The position numbers and the translations under genes are program-made. From JBOGDS01 sp050743075 (GTDB taxonomy: Bacteria; Actinomycetota; Actinomycetes; Jiangellales; Jiangellaceae), in assembly GCA_050743075.1 (NCBI GenBank), contig JBOGDS010000065.1, positions 1 to 22,693 of the forward strand: a stretch of 22,693 bases of DNA, in the 5' to 3' direction. A model generated the notes under the pieces. That model was not told the origin of the DNA and did no database searches. It saw only the letters and a list, made by a program, of their open reading frames with translations. This document shows positions 14,826-22,338 of the stretch, one piece after another (the stretch's first letter is position 1; each line of letters opens with the position of its first letter).

Positions 14826-16151
14826 GTGAGCACCTCGTCCACCGCCCACCACACGTCCGCCGAGGCGCCGGTCACGCTGGCCGGGGTGCCGCCGCGGACC
14901 CTCGGGCTGCGCGAGAGCCTGGGCCTGTGGGGCAACCTCGGCATCAGCCTGCTGCTCCCGGTCGCCGCGACCTTCGTCGTGCTGGCGAACCGCTCGCTGT
15001 GGGTCACGGTCCTCGCGATCGTCGTCGGTGCCGTGATCGGCTCGGTCCTGCTGGGGCTGGGTGCCGCGGCCGGGGCACGCGAGGGTGTGCCGGCGATGGT
15101 GCTGCTGCGCGGTCTGCTCGGGCGCCGCGTGTCCTACCTGCCGACCGCGTTCAACCTGGTGCAGTGCGTGGGGTGGGCGACCTTCGAGATCGTGGTCATC
15201 GCTGAGGCCGCGTCCCGGGTCCTCGGCGCCCTGCGCTGGCCGTTCGTCCTGGCCGCCGGGGCTGCGGCGACGCTGATGGCGTTGCGCCCGCTCGGCGTCG
15301 TCCGGGTGCTCGCCCGTTACGCCGTCTGGGCCGCGCTCGCCGCGGTGGTCTACCTCTTCGCCCAGGTGCTGACCGAGCCGCTCCCGCAGGTGACCGAGGG
15401 TGGTGCCGCGACGTTCTGGCCCGCGGTCGACATCGTCATCGCGCTGCCGGTGTCCTGGTTCCCGCTCGCCGCTGACTACAGCCGGCACGTCCGTGGCGCG
15501 CGCCCCGCCTTCGTCGGTGCGGCCGCAGGCTACGGCGCCGCCACGATCGCGTTCTTCGTCCTCGGCGCGCTGGCGCTCGCCGCATACGGGGCCGCCGGGC
15601 TGGACGTCATCGACGCCCTGCTCGCGGTGCCGCTGGGGGCGGTGGCTGTCCTGCTGCTCGTCGTCGTGGAGGTGGACGAGGCCTTCGCCAACATCTACTC
15701 CACGGCCGTGTCGTCGCAGAACCTGGCGGCGCGGCTGGACCGTCGGGTGCTCGCCGTGGCGGTCGGCGTGGTCGCCACCGCGCTCGCGCTGAGTTTCGAC
15801 ATCGCGTCGTACGAACCGTTTCTCTTCCTCATCGGTGCGGTCTTCGTGCCGCTGGTCGGCGTGTTCGCCGTGGCCTACTACCTGCTGCCGCGCGGCGCGT
15901 GGGACGTCTCCGACGGCGCACCGGCACGCCCGCTGCTCCTGCTGGCGTGGGCGGCCGGCTTCGTCGCCTACCAGCTGACGCTCCCGACGCTGTTCTTCAC
16001 CACCGGCCAGGGATGGACGCAGTGGTGGACCGATCGGCAGCAGGACCTGGGCATCGACCCGGCCAACGGCTGGTCGGCCTCGTTGGTGAGCCTCGCCGTC
16101 GCCGCTGCCCTCACCGCGCTGGTGAGCCTGCCGCGGCTGATCCGCCGATGA
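14826..16151 (+). CDS. cytX: NCS1-type hydroxymethylpyrimidine transporter CytX
   Basis: A 441-residue, 12-helix membrane protein of the nucleobase:cation symporter-1 family. The first helix block LGLWGNLGISLLLPVAATFV and the ADYSR motif (FPLAADYSRHVRG, near residue 215) are typical of CytX and CodB-like proteins. Its place directly behind a TPP riboswitch and before thiE points to import of hydroxymethylpyrimidine (HMP) or a related thiamine precursor. GTG 14826 is preceded by AGGGAG (14815-14820) at 5 nt, which fixes the start. The stop overlaps the thiE start (ATGA). Confidence 0.9.
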   Translation: MSTSSTAHHTSAEAPVTLAGVPPRTLGLRESLGLWGNLGISLLLPVAATFVVLANRSLWVTVLAIVVGAVIGSVLLGLGAAAGAREGVPAMVLLRGLLGRRVSYLPTAFNLVQCVGWATFEIVVIAEAASRVLGALRWPFVLAAGAAATLMALRPLGVVRVLARYAVWAALAAVVYLFAQVLTEPLPQVTEGGAATFWPAVDIVIALPVSWFPLAADYSRHVRGARPAFVGAAAGYGAATIAFFVLGALALAAYGAAGLDVIDALLAVPLGAVAVLLLVVVEVDEAFANIYSTAVSSQNLAARLDRRVLAVAVGVVATALALSFDIASYEPFLFLIGAVFVPLVGVFAVAYYLLPRGAWDVSDGAPARPLLLLAWAAGFVAYQLTLPTLFFTTGQGWTQWWTDRQQDLGIDPANGWSASLVSLAVAAALTALVSLPRLIRR

Positions 16152-16777
16152 AGTCGATGACGGGGACCCGGCTGCACGTGCTGACCGACGCGCGCGAGGG
16201 TCGCGACGCGCTGGGCGTGGTAGCGGCAGCCGTCGGGGCAGGTGCCCGCGTGGTCCAGGTGCGCCGCAAGGGATGCACGGACCGCGAGCTCTACGAGTTC
16301 GCCGCCCGGGTCGTCGAGATCTGCGACGAGCACGGGGCGTGCTGCATCGTCAACGACCGCATCGACGTCGCCCTCGCCGTCGGGGCCGCCGGCACGCACC
16401 TCGGCGCCGACGACCTGCCCGTCGAGGTCGCCCGGCGCGTGGGAGGCCCGGGCCACCTGGTCGGTGGCACTGCCCGTGATCCGCAGCGCGCGGCCGAGCT
16501 GGCCGCGGCGGGAGCCGACTACCTCGGAGTCGGGCCGGCTTACGCCACCGGCACCAAGGACGGCCTGCCCGACCCGCTCGGGCCCGAGGGTGTCGCTGCC
16601 GTCGCGCGCGCGGTGGACGTGCCGGTTATCGCCATCGCCGGCGTGACGGTCGAGCGGGTGCCCGAGTTGCTCGCGGCAGGCGCCCACGGCGTGGCCGTCG
16701 TCGCCGCGGTGTCCGGGGCGGGCGACCCGGCCGAGGCGACCCGCGCGCTACTGCGCGCGCTGGGAGAGCTGCCATGA
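16148..16777 (+). CDS. thiE: Thiamine-phosphate synthase
   Basis: The 209-residue TIM-barrel enzyme joins HMP pyrophosphate to the thiazole phosphate to give thiamine monophosphate. The barrel motifs are complete: LHVLTD at the first strand, VVQVRRKG for the pyrophosphate-binding lysine region, CIVNDRIDVALAVGAAGTHL with the DD of GADDLP, GVGPAYATGTKDG for thiazole phosphate binding, and IAIAGVT with VAVVAAVSGA at the C-terminal phosphate loop. The first ATG (16148) overlaps the cytX stop. The usual GxSxH turn reads GGTARDP, a version I have seen in actinobacterial ThiE. It is the canonical ThiE of the two paralogues here. Confidence 0.93.
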   Translation: MKSMTGTRLHVLTDAREGRDALGVVAAAVGAGARVVQVRRKGCTDRELYEFAARVVEICDEHGACCIVNDRIDVALAVGAAGTHLGADDLPVEVARRVGGPGHLVGGTARDPQRAAELAAAGADYLGVGPAYATGTKDGLPDPLGPEGVAAVARAVDVPVIAIAGVTVERVPELLAAGAHGVAVVAAVSGAGDPAEATRALLRALGELP

Positions 16778-17883
16778 CCGATGTCCTGGTCGCCGGTGGC
16801 GGCCTGATCGGGCTCTCGGTCGCCTGGCGCGCCGCGCAGCGGGGGCTGTCGGTCACCGTCGTCGACGAGGCGCCGGGCGCCGGTGCGTCCTACGCCGCCG
16901 CCGGCATGTTGGCGCCGGTCACCGAGGCGGCGTACGGGGAGGAACCGCTGCTCGCGCTGTGCCGCGCCTCGCTCGAGCGCTACCCGGCCTTCGTGGCGGA
17001 GGTGGCCGCTGCCAGCGGGATGGACGTCGCGCTGCGCACGGCCGGCACGCTGCTGGTCGGCTTCGACGATGACGACATGCGCGCGCTGGAGGAGCTGCAC
17101 CGCTTCCAGCTCGAGCTCGGCCTGAGCGCGCAGCGGCTGACCGCGCGGGAGGCCCGGCGGCGCGAACCCTCTCTGACACCGCGCCTGCGCGGCGGCCTGC
17201 ACGTCCCCGGTGACCGCTCGGTCGACCCGCGCCAGCTGCACGCGGCCCTTCTGCGCGCGGCCGAGTCGTCCGGCGTGCGGGTCGTCCGCGCCCGCGTGGG
17301 CTCGCTCTGCACCGACGGGTGCCGCGCCACCGGGCTGCGGCTGGTCGACGGCCGCGAGCTGCTCGCGGGGTCCGTCGTCCTCGCGCTCGGCGCGTGGAGC
17401 GCGTCGCTGCCCGGCGTGCCTGCCCTGCCGGTGCGCCCCGTAAAGGGGCAGATCCTGCGGCTGCGCGGCACGGACGGGCTGCTCGACGGCACTGTTCGGG
17501 CTCTGGTGCGCGGGCGGCACGTCTACCTCGTTCCCCACGCCGGGGGCGGCCTCGTGCTCGGAGCCACCGTCGAGGAGAAGGGCTTCGACGGCACCGTGAC
17601 CGCGGGCGCGGTGCACGACCTGTTGCGCGACGCGATCGAGGTCGTGCCGGCGGTGACCGAGCTGGAGCTCGTCGAGACCCTCGCCCGCTGGCGGCCCGGC
17701 ACGCCCGACAACGCTCCGCTGCTCGGCAGCTCGCCGCTGCCGGGGCTCGTACTGTCGACCGGGCACTACCGCAACGGCGTCCTGCTGGCACCGGTGACAG
17801 GTGATGCCGTGGCGACGCTGCTGACCGACGGGGCGCTGCCCGAGGAGGCCGCGCCCTTCAGAGCCGACCGGTTCGAGAGGTGA
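16774..17883 (+). CDS. thiO: Glycine oxidase ThiO
   Basis: A 369-residue FAD-dependent amine oxidase of the DAO fold. It oxidises glycine to iminoacetate (dehydroglycine), which feeds thiazole synthesis by ThiG; this is the oxygen-using route in place of radical ThiH. The dinucleotide-binding loop is VAGGGLIGLSVAWRAAQRG at residues 5-23. YAAAGMLAPVTEA follows, as in ThiO. GDRSVDPRQLHAAL, PVKGQILRLRG and the C-terminal STGHYRNGVLLAPVTG with a conserved arginine mark substrate and FAD contacts. The ATG at 16774 overlaps the thiE stop (ATGA). thiS begins 4 nt after the stop. Confidence 0.94.
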   Translation: MTDVLVAGGGLIGLSVAWRAAQRGLSVTVVDEAPGAGASYAAAGMLAPVTEAAYGEEPLLALCRASLERYPAFVAEVAAASGMDVALRTAGTLLVGFDDDDMRALEELHRFQLELGLSAQRLTAREARRREPSLTPRLRGGLHVPGDRSVDPRQLHAALLRAAESSGVRVVRARVGSLCTDGCRATGLRLVDGRELLAGSVVLALGAWSASLPGVPALPVRPVKGQILRLRGTDGLLDGTVRALVRGRHVYLVPHAGGGLVLGATVEEKGFDGTVTAGAVHDLLRDAIEVVPAVTELELVETLARWRPGTPDNAPLLGSSPLPGLVLSTGHYRNGVLLAPVTGDAVATLLTDGALPEEAAPFRADRFER

Positions 17884-17887
17884 ACAC

Positions 17888-18088
17888 ATGAAGGTGTTGG
17901 TGAACGGCGTCCCGAGCGACATCGCCGAGGGAACGACCGTCGCGGAGCTCGTCGACGCGCGCGCAGAACAGCAGCGGTGGGTCGCGGTGGCGGTCGACGG
18001 TGACGTCGTGCCCCGCGGCACATGGACGGCGAGGATGCTGGGGGACGGCGACAGCGTCGAGGTCCTGGTCCCCGTGGCGGGAGGCTGA
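17888..18088 (+). CDS. thiS: Sulfur carrier protein ThiS
   Basis: A 66-residue ubiquitin-like protein. The C-terminus VLVPVAGG ends in the GlyGly that is adenylated and turned into a thiocarboxylate before sulfur transfer to the ThiG reaction. The N-terminal MKVLVNG and the EGTTVAELV stretch match the first strand and helix of the fold. The activating enzyme (ThiF or a MoeB-like protein) is not in the window. The ATG at 17888 lies 4 nt after thiO, with GAGAGG as ribosome site inside the thiO end. Confidence 0.95.
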   Translation: MKVLVNGVPSDIAEGTTVAELVDARAEQQRWVAVAVDGDVVPRGTWTARMLGDGDSVEVLVPVAGG

Positions 18089-18092
18089 CCCG

Positions 18093-18908
18093 GTGATGGA
18101 GACCGATGACGTGGTGCCTGCGCTCGCGCGGGAGGAGGCGGCCGATCCTTTCGTGCTGGCCGGCGAGACCTTCACCTCGCGGCTGCTGCTCGGCACCGCC
18201 GGTGTCGCGAGCCTCGAGGCGTTGCAACGCGCGATCGTGGCGTCCGGCACGCAGCTGGTCACGGTGGCGCTGCGACGTGTGGAGGCCTCGACGAGCGGCT
18301 CGCTGCTCGACGTCCTCGAGCGGTGCGGCGTGCGGCTGCTGCCCAACACCGCCGGTTGCAGAACTGCCCGCGAGGGGGTCGTCACGGCGCGGCTGGCGCG
18401 CGAGGCCTTCGGTACCGACTGGGTGAAGCTCGAGGTGATCGGGGACGAGGACACGCTGCTGCCCGACCCGATCGAGCTGGTCGACGCCGCCGAGCAGCTC
18501 GTCGCCGACGGCTTCTCGGTGCTCGCCTACACCAACGACGACCCCATCACCGCACGACGGCTCGCCGACCTCGGCTGTGCGGCCGTGATGCCGCTGGGCT
18601 CCCCGATCGGCAGCGGCCTCGGCATCCGCAACCCGCACAACATCGCGCTCATCCGCGAGCAGGTGCAGGTGCCGGTCGTGCTCGACGCCGGCATCGGCAC
18701 CGCCTCCGACGCGGCCATGGCGATGGAGCTCGGCTGCGACGCCGTCCTGCTCGCGTCGGCCGTGACCCGGGCCCGTGACCCCCAGGGGATGGCGCTGGCC
18801 ATGCGGCACGCCGTCGAAGGAGGCCGCCTCGCCCGGGGAGCCGGGCGCATCCCGCGCCGGTGGCACGCGCAGGCCTCGACGCAGGTCGCCGGGATGCCGC
18901 AGCTGTGA
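18093..18908 (+). CDS. thiG: Thiazole synthase ThiG
   Basis: A 271-residue TIM-barrel enzyme that condenses 1-deoxyxylulose 5-phosphate, iminoacetate and ThiS-thiocarboxylate to the thiazole phosphate tautomer. The Schiff-base lysine is Lys112 in DWVKLEVIGD. NTAGCRTAREGV, YTNDDP, GSPIGSGLGIRNPHNI and LDAGIGTASDAA form the ligand-binding loops. GTG 18093 and ATG 18096 are adjacent in-frame candidates; GGGAGG at 18079-18084 gives 8 nt to the GTG, so I use it. The N-terminal 20 residues are an extra acidic leader compared with shorter homologues. The stop overlaps the next start (GTGA). Confidence 0.94.
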   Translation: MMETDDVVPALAREEAADPFVLAGETFTSRLLLGTAGVASLEALQRAIVASGTQLVTVALRRVEASTSGSLLDVLERCGVRLLPNTAGCRTAREGVVTARLAREAFGTDWVKLEVIGDEDTLLPDPIELVDAAEQLVADGFSVLAYTNDDPITARRLADLGCAAVMPLGSPIGSGLGIRNPHNIALIREQVQVPVVLDAGIGTASDAAMAMELGCDAVLLASAVTRARDPQGMALAMRHAVEGGRLARGAGRIPRRWHAQASTQVAGMPQL

Positions 18909-19480
18909 GATTGCCGCGGCTGCTGGTGCTGACCGACCGCACGATGTGCGAGCGGCCGTTGGTCGACGTCGTCGCCGACGCGGTCATGTCCGGCGCCCGG
19001 GCCGTCGTGCTGCGGGAGAAGGACCTGCCGTTCGAGCAGCGTGCCCGCATCGCAGTGCGGCTGCGCTGCCTCCTGGACCCCGTCGGGGGCCTGCTCGTCA
19101 TGGCCGGTCCACGCGGCGACGCCGTGCACCTCTCGTCCTCAGATCCCTTGCCGTCGCCGCGCCCCGCCGTCGTCGGCCGCTCCTGCCACGACGCCGACGA
19201 GGTGGCCAGGGCCGGTGCCGAGGGTTGCGACTACGTCACCGTCTCACCGGTGTTCACCACCGCGTCCAAGCCAGGCTACGGCCCTGCCCTCGACCCCAGT
19301 GGGCTGACCGCCTTGCTGACCGGCTGCCCACCCGGGTACGCGCTCGGGGGCGTGCTGCCCGAGCACGTCGCGTCCTGCCGAGCCGCCGGCGCCCACGGCG
19401 CGGCCGTGATGGGCCCGGTGATGCGCGACCCGCAGATCGTGTCCCGGTACCTCGACGCCCTCGCGGAGGTGGCCGCGTGA
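18905..19480 (+). CDS. TenI-like protein (ThiE paralogue), possible thiazole tautomerase
   Basis: A 191-residue ThiE/TenI-superfamily barrel starting at GTG 18905, which overlaps the thiG stop. It keeps LLVLTDR, AVVLREKDLP, DYVTVSPVFTTASKPGYG and a late VMGPVM loop. The NDRIDVA motif of true ThiE is replaced by MAGPRGDAVHLSSSD, so pyrimidine pyrophosphate binding looks impaired. The turn GRSCHDADEV keeps a histidine at the place where TenI has its proposed catalytic histidine. With a full ThiE two genes away and ThiG directly upstream, aromatisation of the thiazole tautomer (TenI function) is a better guess than thiamine-phosphate synthesis. This is an inference. Confidence 0.75.
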   Translation: MRLPRLLVLTDRTMCERPLVDVVADAVMSGARAVVLREKDLPFEQRARIAVRLRCLLDPVGGLLVMAGPRGDAVHLSSSDPLPSPRPAVVGRSCHDADEVARAGAEGCDYVTVSPVFTTASKPGYGPALDPSGLTALLTGCPPGYALGGVLPEHVASCRAAGAHGAAVMGPVMRDPQIVSRYLDALAEVAA

Positions 19481-20295
19481 CCCCGTTCGTCGCGCTCACG
19501 ATCGCCGGCTCGGACTCCAGCGGTGGGGCCGGCATCCAGGCCGACCTCAAGAGCTTCGCCGCGCTCGGCGTCTTCGGAACGTCGGCAATCACGGCCCTGA
19601 CGGCACAGAACACCCGAGGCGTGCGGGCGGTGCACACCGTGCCCGCCCATGTCGTCGTCGCGCAGGTCCAAGCGGTCCTCGACGACCTCGACGTGCGATC
19701 GGTCAAGACCGGGATGCTGGCGACCGCCGACGTGGTGCGCGCGGTCGCCGAGCTCGCTCGGGCCGGCCGGCTGCCACGGCTCGTCGTCGACCCGGTCATG
19801 GTGGCCTCCAGCGGCGACCGGCTGCTGGAGCAGGTGGCTGAGCGCGCGTACGTCGACGAGCTGATCCGGCACGCCACCGTGTTGACGCCCAACCTGCGCG
19901 AGGCCGAGGTGCTGCTCGGCGCCTCGGTCGGCACGCTCGAGGACCAGCGCGAGGCCGCGCGGGCGTTGGGTGCGCTCGGTCCCCGCGTCGTCGTGGTCAA
20001 GGGCGGGCACGCGGTGCGCGGCGCGGAGGGCGTCGCGGTCGACGTGGTGTGGGACGGCACAGCCGTGCGCGAGCTGCACGCGCCGCGCGTAGAGACCGTC
20101 AACAACCACGGCAGCGGCTGCTCGTTCGCGTCCGCCGTCGCAGCGGGACTTGCCACCGGGCTCGAAATCTGGCCGGCACTGGAGCAGGCGAAGCGCTTCG
20201 TCTGGCGAGGCATCAACGGTGGCGCCCGGTGGCAGCTCGGCGGGGGACCCGGACCCCTCGACCACCTTGGTTGGGAAGCGGCCACCACCGACTGA
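19477..20295 (+). CDS. thiD: Bifunctional hydroxymethylpyrimidine kinase / HMP-phosphate kinase ThiD
   Basis: A 272-residue ribokinase-fold enzyme that phosphorylates HMP twice to the pyrophosphate used by ThiE. LTIAGSDSSGGAGIQADLKS at residues 7-26 is the N-terminal substrate and glycine-loop signature. DPVMVASSGDRLL, LTPNLREAE and VVVKGGH are the core motifs, and the anion hole with the catalytic cysteine is NNHGSGCSFASA (Cys215). The GTG at 19477 overlaps the stop of the TenI-like gene, fixing the start. It is the last gene of the riboswitch-controlled operon, and with CytX it forms an HMP salvage route. Confidence 0.95.
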   Translation: MTPFVALTIAGSDSSGGAGIQADLKSFAALGVFGTSAITALTAQNTRGVRAVHTVPAHVVVAQVQAVLDDLDVRSVKTGMLATADVVRAVAELARAGRLPRLVVDPVMVASSGDRLLEQVAERAYVDELIRHATVLTPNLREAEVLLGASVGTLEDQREAARALGALGPRVVVVKGGHAVRGAEGVAVDVVWDGTAVRELHAPRVETVNNHGSGCSFASAVAAGLATGLEIWPALEQAKRFVWRGINGGARWQLGGGPGPLDHLGWEAATTD

Positions 20296-20575
20296 CCCTG
20301 GCCGCCCGGACCTTGCCGATGGTCGGCGCGATCACCGGGAGCAGACGGCGCGTACCTGACGCCGACCGCGACTCCTACGCCGGGCTCGACCACTCCTACG
20401 TCCTACGTCCATGACGTCGAGCAACGCGCGACGTTCGACGCCCTTCACCCGGAGCTCTTGCCCGGCTACGACACGCGACAGCGGCGTTCGCGACGCAGCG
20501 GCTCTCGCACTACTGGTCCCACGCCGGTGCCGGTGCGCGAGCGTCTCGAACGTCGCCTCGTCAGTAGCGGCGCGC
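20296..20575. other. 280-bp stretch after the thiamine operon, possible degenerate coding sequence
   Basis: No intact gene and no clear terminator are visible. On the plus strand two frames give protein-like segments that could be parts of one lost gene: TFDALHPELLPGYDT from about 20431 and, in another frame, AAFATQRLSHYWSHAG from about 20480. I could not assign a family; a hydrolase-like origin is only a guess. The VOC gene on the other strand ends at 20576. Confidence 0.3.
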
Positions 20576-20902
20576 TCACGTGCCCGGCTCGCTTCGCCGG
20601 ACCTGTTGCACAGCCCAGGTGTTCCCGTCGGGGTCACTGAACAAGACGAACGAGCGGTAGTCGCGGTCTTCCGGGTCCGGGCCCGGCACCGGCCCGCCGC
20701 CCTCGATATGCTGCACTTCGCTGGCGTCCACACCTCGCTCGGCGAGTTGGGCACGTGCGGCCTGGATGTCGGGGACGACCAGGTGCAGGCCCCGGACGGA
20801 CCCCGCTGCCGCGTCAGTGATCCCGACTCCGATCGAGATCGAACAGGCCGAGCCCGGCGGCGTCATCTGCACGACGCGGAACGCGTCACCGGCCGTGTGG
20901 TC
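20576..20902 (-). pseudogene. VOC/glyoxalase-like protein, N-terminally truncated
   Basis: The minus-strand frame gives GDAFRVVQMTPPGSACSISI, then SVRGLHLVVPDIQAARAQLA and FVLFSDPDGNTWAVQQV before the TGA at 20576-20578. This is the second beta-alpha-beta-beta-beta half of a vicinal oxygen chelate protein: the RGLHLVV strand, the helix, and the DPDGNTW strand with the terminal glutamine are all typical. The first half, with one metal ligand and most of the helix, is missing. In the same frame the sequence upstream of about 20902 is unrelated and looks like a membrane protein. An internal ATG at 20872 could give 98 residues, which is too short for a complete VOC dimer half-site. Confidence 0.7.
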
Positions 20903-21040
20903 GTTCCCGAACGGAAAGCCGGCGCCACCCTGCGCCCAATAGGCGCCGATCCCGACATACGCCAGCGATGAGCCGAGAGCGGTGTACGTCGCCCACGATG
21001 GCCAACGGCGCCAGAGCCTGGCGAACGGGGCAGTTCGGGG
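20903..21040 (-). pseudogene. Fragment of a small hydrophobic (DUF3995-like) membrane protein fused in frame to the VOC tail
   Basis: The frame reads FARLWRRWPSWATYTALGSS, then LAYVGIGAYWAQGGAGFPFG, then joins the VOC sequence. The pattern of an aromatic basic start, a helix and a YWxxGGxGFPFG turn recalls small four-helix proteins such as DUF3995 members, where the turn ends the first helix. There is no start codon in frame before a run of charged and proline-rich residues, so the N-terminus is not visible either. Family naming is from memory and weak. Confidence 0.35.
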
Positions 21041-21148
21041 GCCCTGCCTGGCGGCCGTTCTGTCGTGGGTACTTCCTGGTCAGCGTGTTGTGGCGCTCGT
21101 CGTAGAGTCCGTCTGCAACGTTGTTCCTGCGTAGTCGCGACCCGTGCA

Positions 21149-21176
21149 TGGACCAGACAGTGCCAAATGGTATGGT
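21149..21176 (+). promoter_or_regulatory. Possible promoter of the SRPBCC gene
   Basis: TGGACC (21149-21154) and TATGGT (21171-21176) are 16 bp apart, which would start transcription near 21183, about 28 bp before the ATG at 21211. The -10 fits TANNNT; the -35 is only partly matched. Confidence 0.3.
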
Positions 21177-21210
21177 GGTCATTCGTGCTGAGCATCGCGG
21201 GAGGTGTGTC

Positions 21211-21704
21211 ATGGCCGATGACCCGAACGGCGGCCGGATCGCCTGCGACGACTACCTGGACCCGCCGTTCCGCAGCTACCACCGGTCGATCGAGATCGCC
21301 GCCCCACCGGTGGTGACGTTCCGCTGGCTGTGTCAGCTGAAGACCGCGTCCTACAGCTACGGGGACGCCGGCAGCCAGACCCTGCCCCCCCGGGGGCGGA
21401 CGAGCTTGCCGTGGGACAGCCCTTCCTCGTGTTCGAGATCGTCGAGTTCGAGCCCGGCCGGCATATCACCGGGCGCATCCCGCCGGCGGGTCGACGCCGC
21501 TACGGGACGATCACGGCCACGTACCGGGTCGATCCGAGCGCTGGCGGGAGCCGGATCGTCGTCCGGATCAACGCGGCGGTGGGCACCGCGGCGGCGCGGC
21601 TTCGTGCGCCGGTCCTCGCCGCCGGCGACGCGGTCATGATGCGCCGGCAACTGGCACGGCTGAAGTCGCTCGCCGAGCGCGACACCGGGCGGAGCGCGCA
21701 CTGA
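21211..21704 (+). pseudogene. SRPBCC-family (START-like) protein interrupted by a frameshift
   Basis: ATG 21211 follows a clear ribosome site GGGAGG (21199-21204). The first frame gives FRSYHRSIEIAAPPVVTFRW, then LCQLKTASYSYGDAGSQTL. At a C7G5 run (21385-21396) the reading must change frame, after which GADELAVGQPFLVFEIVEFE, PGRHITGRIPPAGRRRYGTI, TATYRVDPSAGGSRIVVRI and MMRRQLARLKSLAERDTG complete a typical SRPBCC protein of about 165 residues to TGA 21702-21704. The fold binds hydrophobic ligands; the ligand is unknown. Without the shift, the first frame ends as a nonsense tail at 21639. A homopolymer shift can be a sequencing error or phase variation, so calling it a true pseudogene is provisional. 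Confidence 0.75.
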
Positions 21705-21717
21705 GCACCCTCGCCCC

Positions 21718-21771
21718 GAGATCTACACACACGTCGCCAAGGAGGAGATCCCGTCTCGAATCGAAATATGA
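21718..21771 (+). pseudogene. Short protein tail, possibly from a tyrosine recombinase
   Basis: The frame reads EIYTHVAKEEIPSRIEI and TGA. The IYTHVA motif is typical around the catalytic tyrosine near the end of XerC/D-like and phage integrases. Only about 18 residues are recognisable and nothing upstream in the frame resembles an integrase, so it could be a chance match. Between 21772 and 21840 I see no feature. Confidence 0.3.
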
Positions 21772-21840
21772 ACCGAACTCGCCCATGATCGTCTCCAGAC
21801 GGTCTGGTGTTGTTGGGCTATGCCTCGGGTTTCGGGGTGC

Positions 21841-22338
21841 TCAGTCGCTGTACGGCGCGAGGACGACGATCGGGAGGCGCCGGCAGGCCCGGCGCTGGTA
21901 GTCCTCGACCGGGGTGACGGTGGCAAAGCGCTGCCACAGTCGCTCGCGTTCCGGTCCGGTGGCCTCCCGCGGTCGGACGCGACAGCGATCGCGGCCGAGC
22001 ACAGCGACGGCGTCGTCGGCCGCGCGCAGGTTGAGCCACCAGGCGGGCTCACTGTGGGCGCCGCCGTTGGCCGGCACGACCACGAAGTCTGGCCCGTCGC
22101 GCAGGTACACCAGTGGCGTGGCCCGCGGTTGTCCGGTGCGCCGCCCGACCGTTTCGAGGACCAGGATGCGGGCGCCGAACCAGCGGCCGAGCAGGCGCCC
22201 CTTCGTCGCGAGGAACAGCGCGGCGTGCGCGCCCGTCAGCCGCCGGAGCAGACCCGGCAGGCGGGTCGCGAGCGGTGCGAGCGCGACGGGCACACCGGAG
22301 GTCGCACGCCCGGCGAGCACCGGCGATCCGGCGATCAT
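21841..22338 (-). CDS. Deazaflavin (F420)-dependent nitroreductase family protein (Ddn-like)
   Basis: A 165-residue protein of the split-barrel FDOR-B class. The central part ILVLETVGRRTGQPRATPLV continues as YLRDGPDFVVVPANGG and then AWWLNLRA, the signature of the group that includes Mycobacterium Ddn. The GRRTG turn and the PANGG loop contact F420. The family reduces quinones, nitro compounds or other acceptors with F420H2, or in some members binds fatty acids or flavin instead. The end LWQRFATVTPVEDYQRRACR with a conserved Y is also typical. The ATG at 22338 overlaps the stop of a small upstream gene (ATGA), so translation is probably coupled. Confidence 0.85.
   Translation of the reverse strand: MIAGSPVLAGRATSGVPVALAPLATRLPGLLRRLTGAHAALFLATKGRLLGRWFGARILVLETVGRRTGQPRATPLVYLRDGPDFVVVPANGGAHSEPAWWLNLRAADDAVAVLGRDRCRVRPREATGPERERLWQRFATVTPVEDYQRRACRRLPIVVLAPYSD

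Noticed and set aside
16540..18021. Long minus-strand open frame opposite thiO
   Set aside because: It is a mirror of the third-codon GC bias of thiO, with no recognisable domain.
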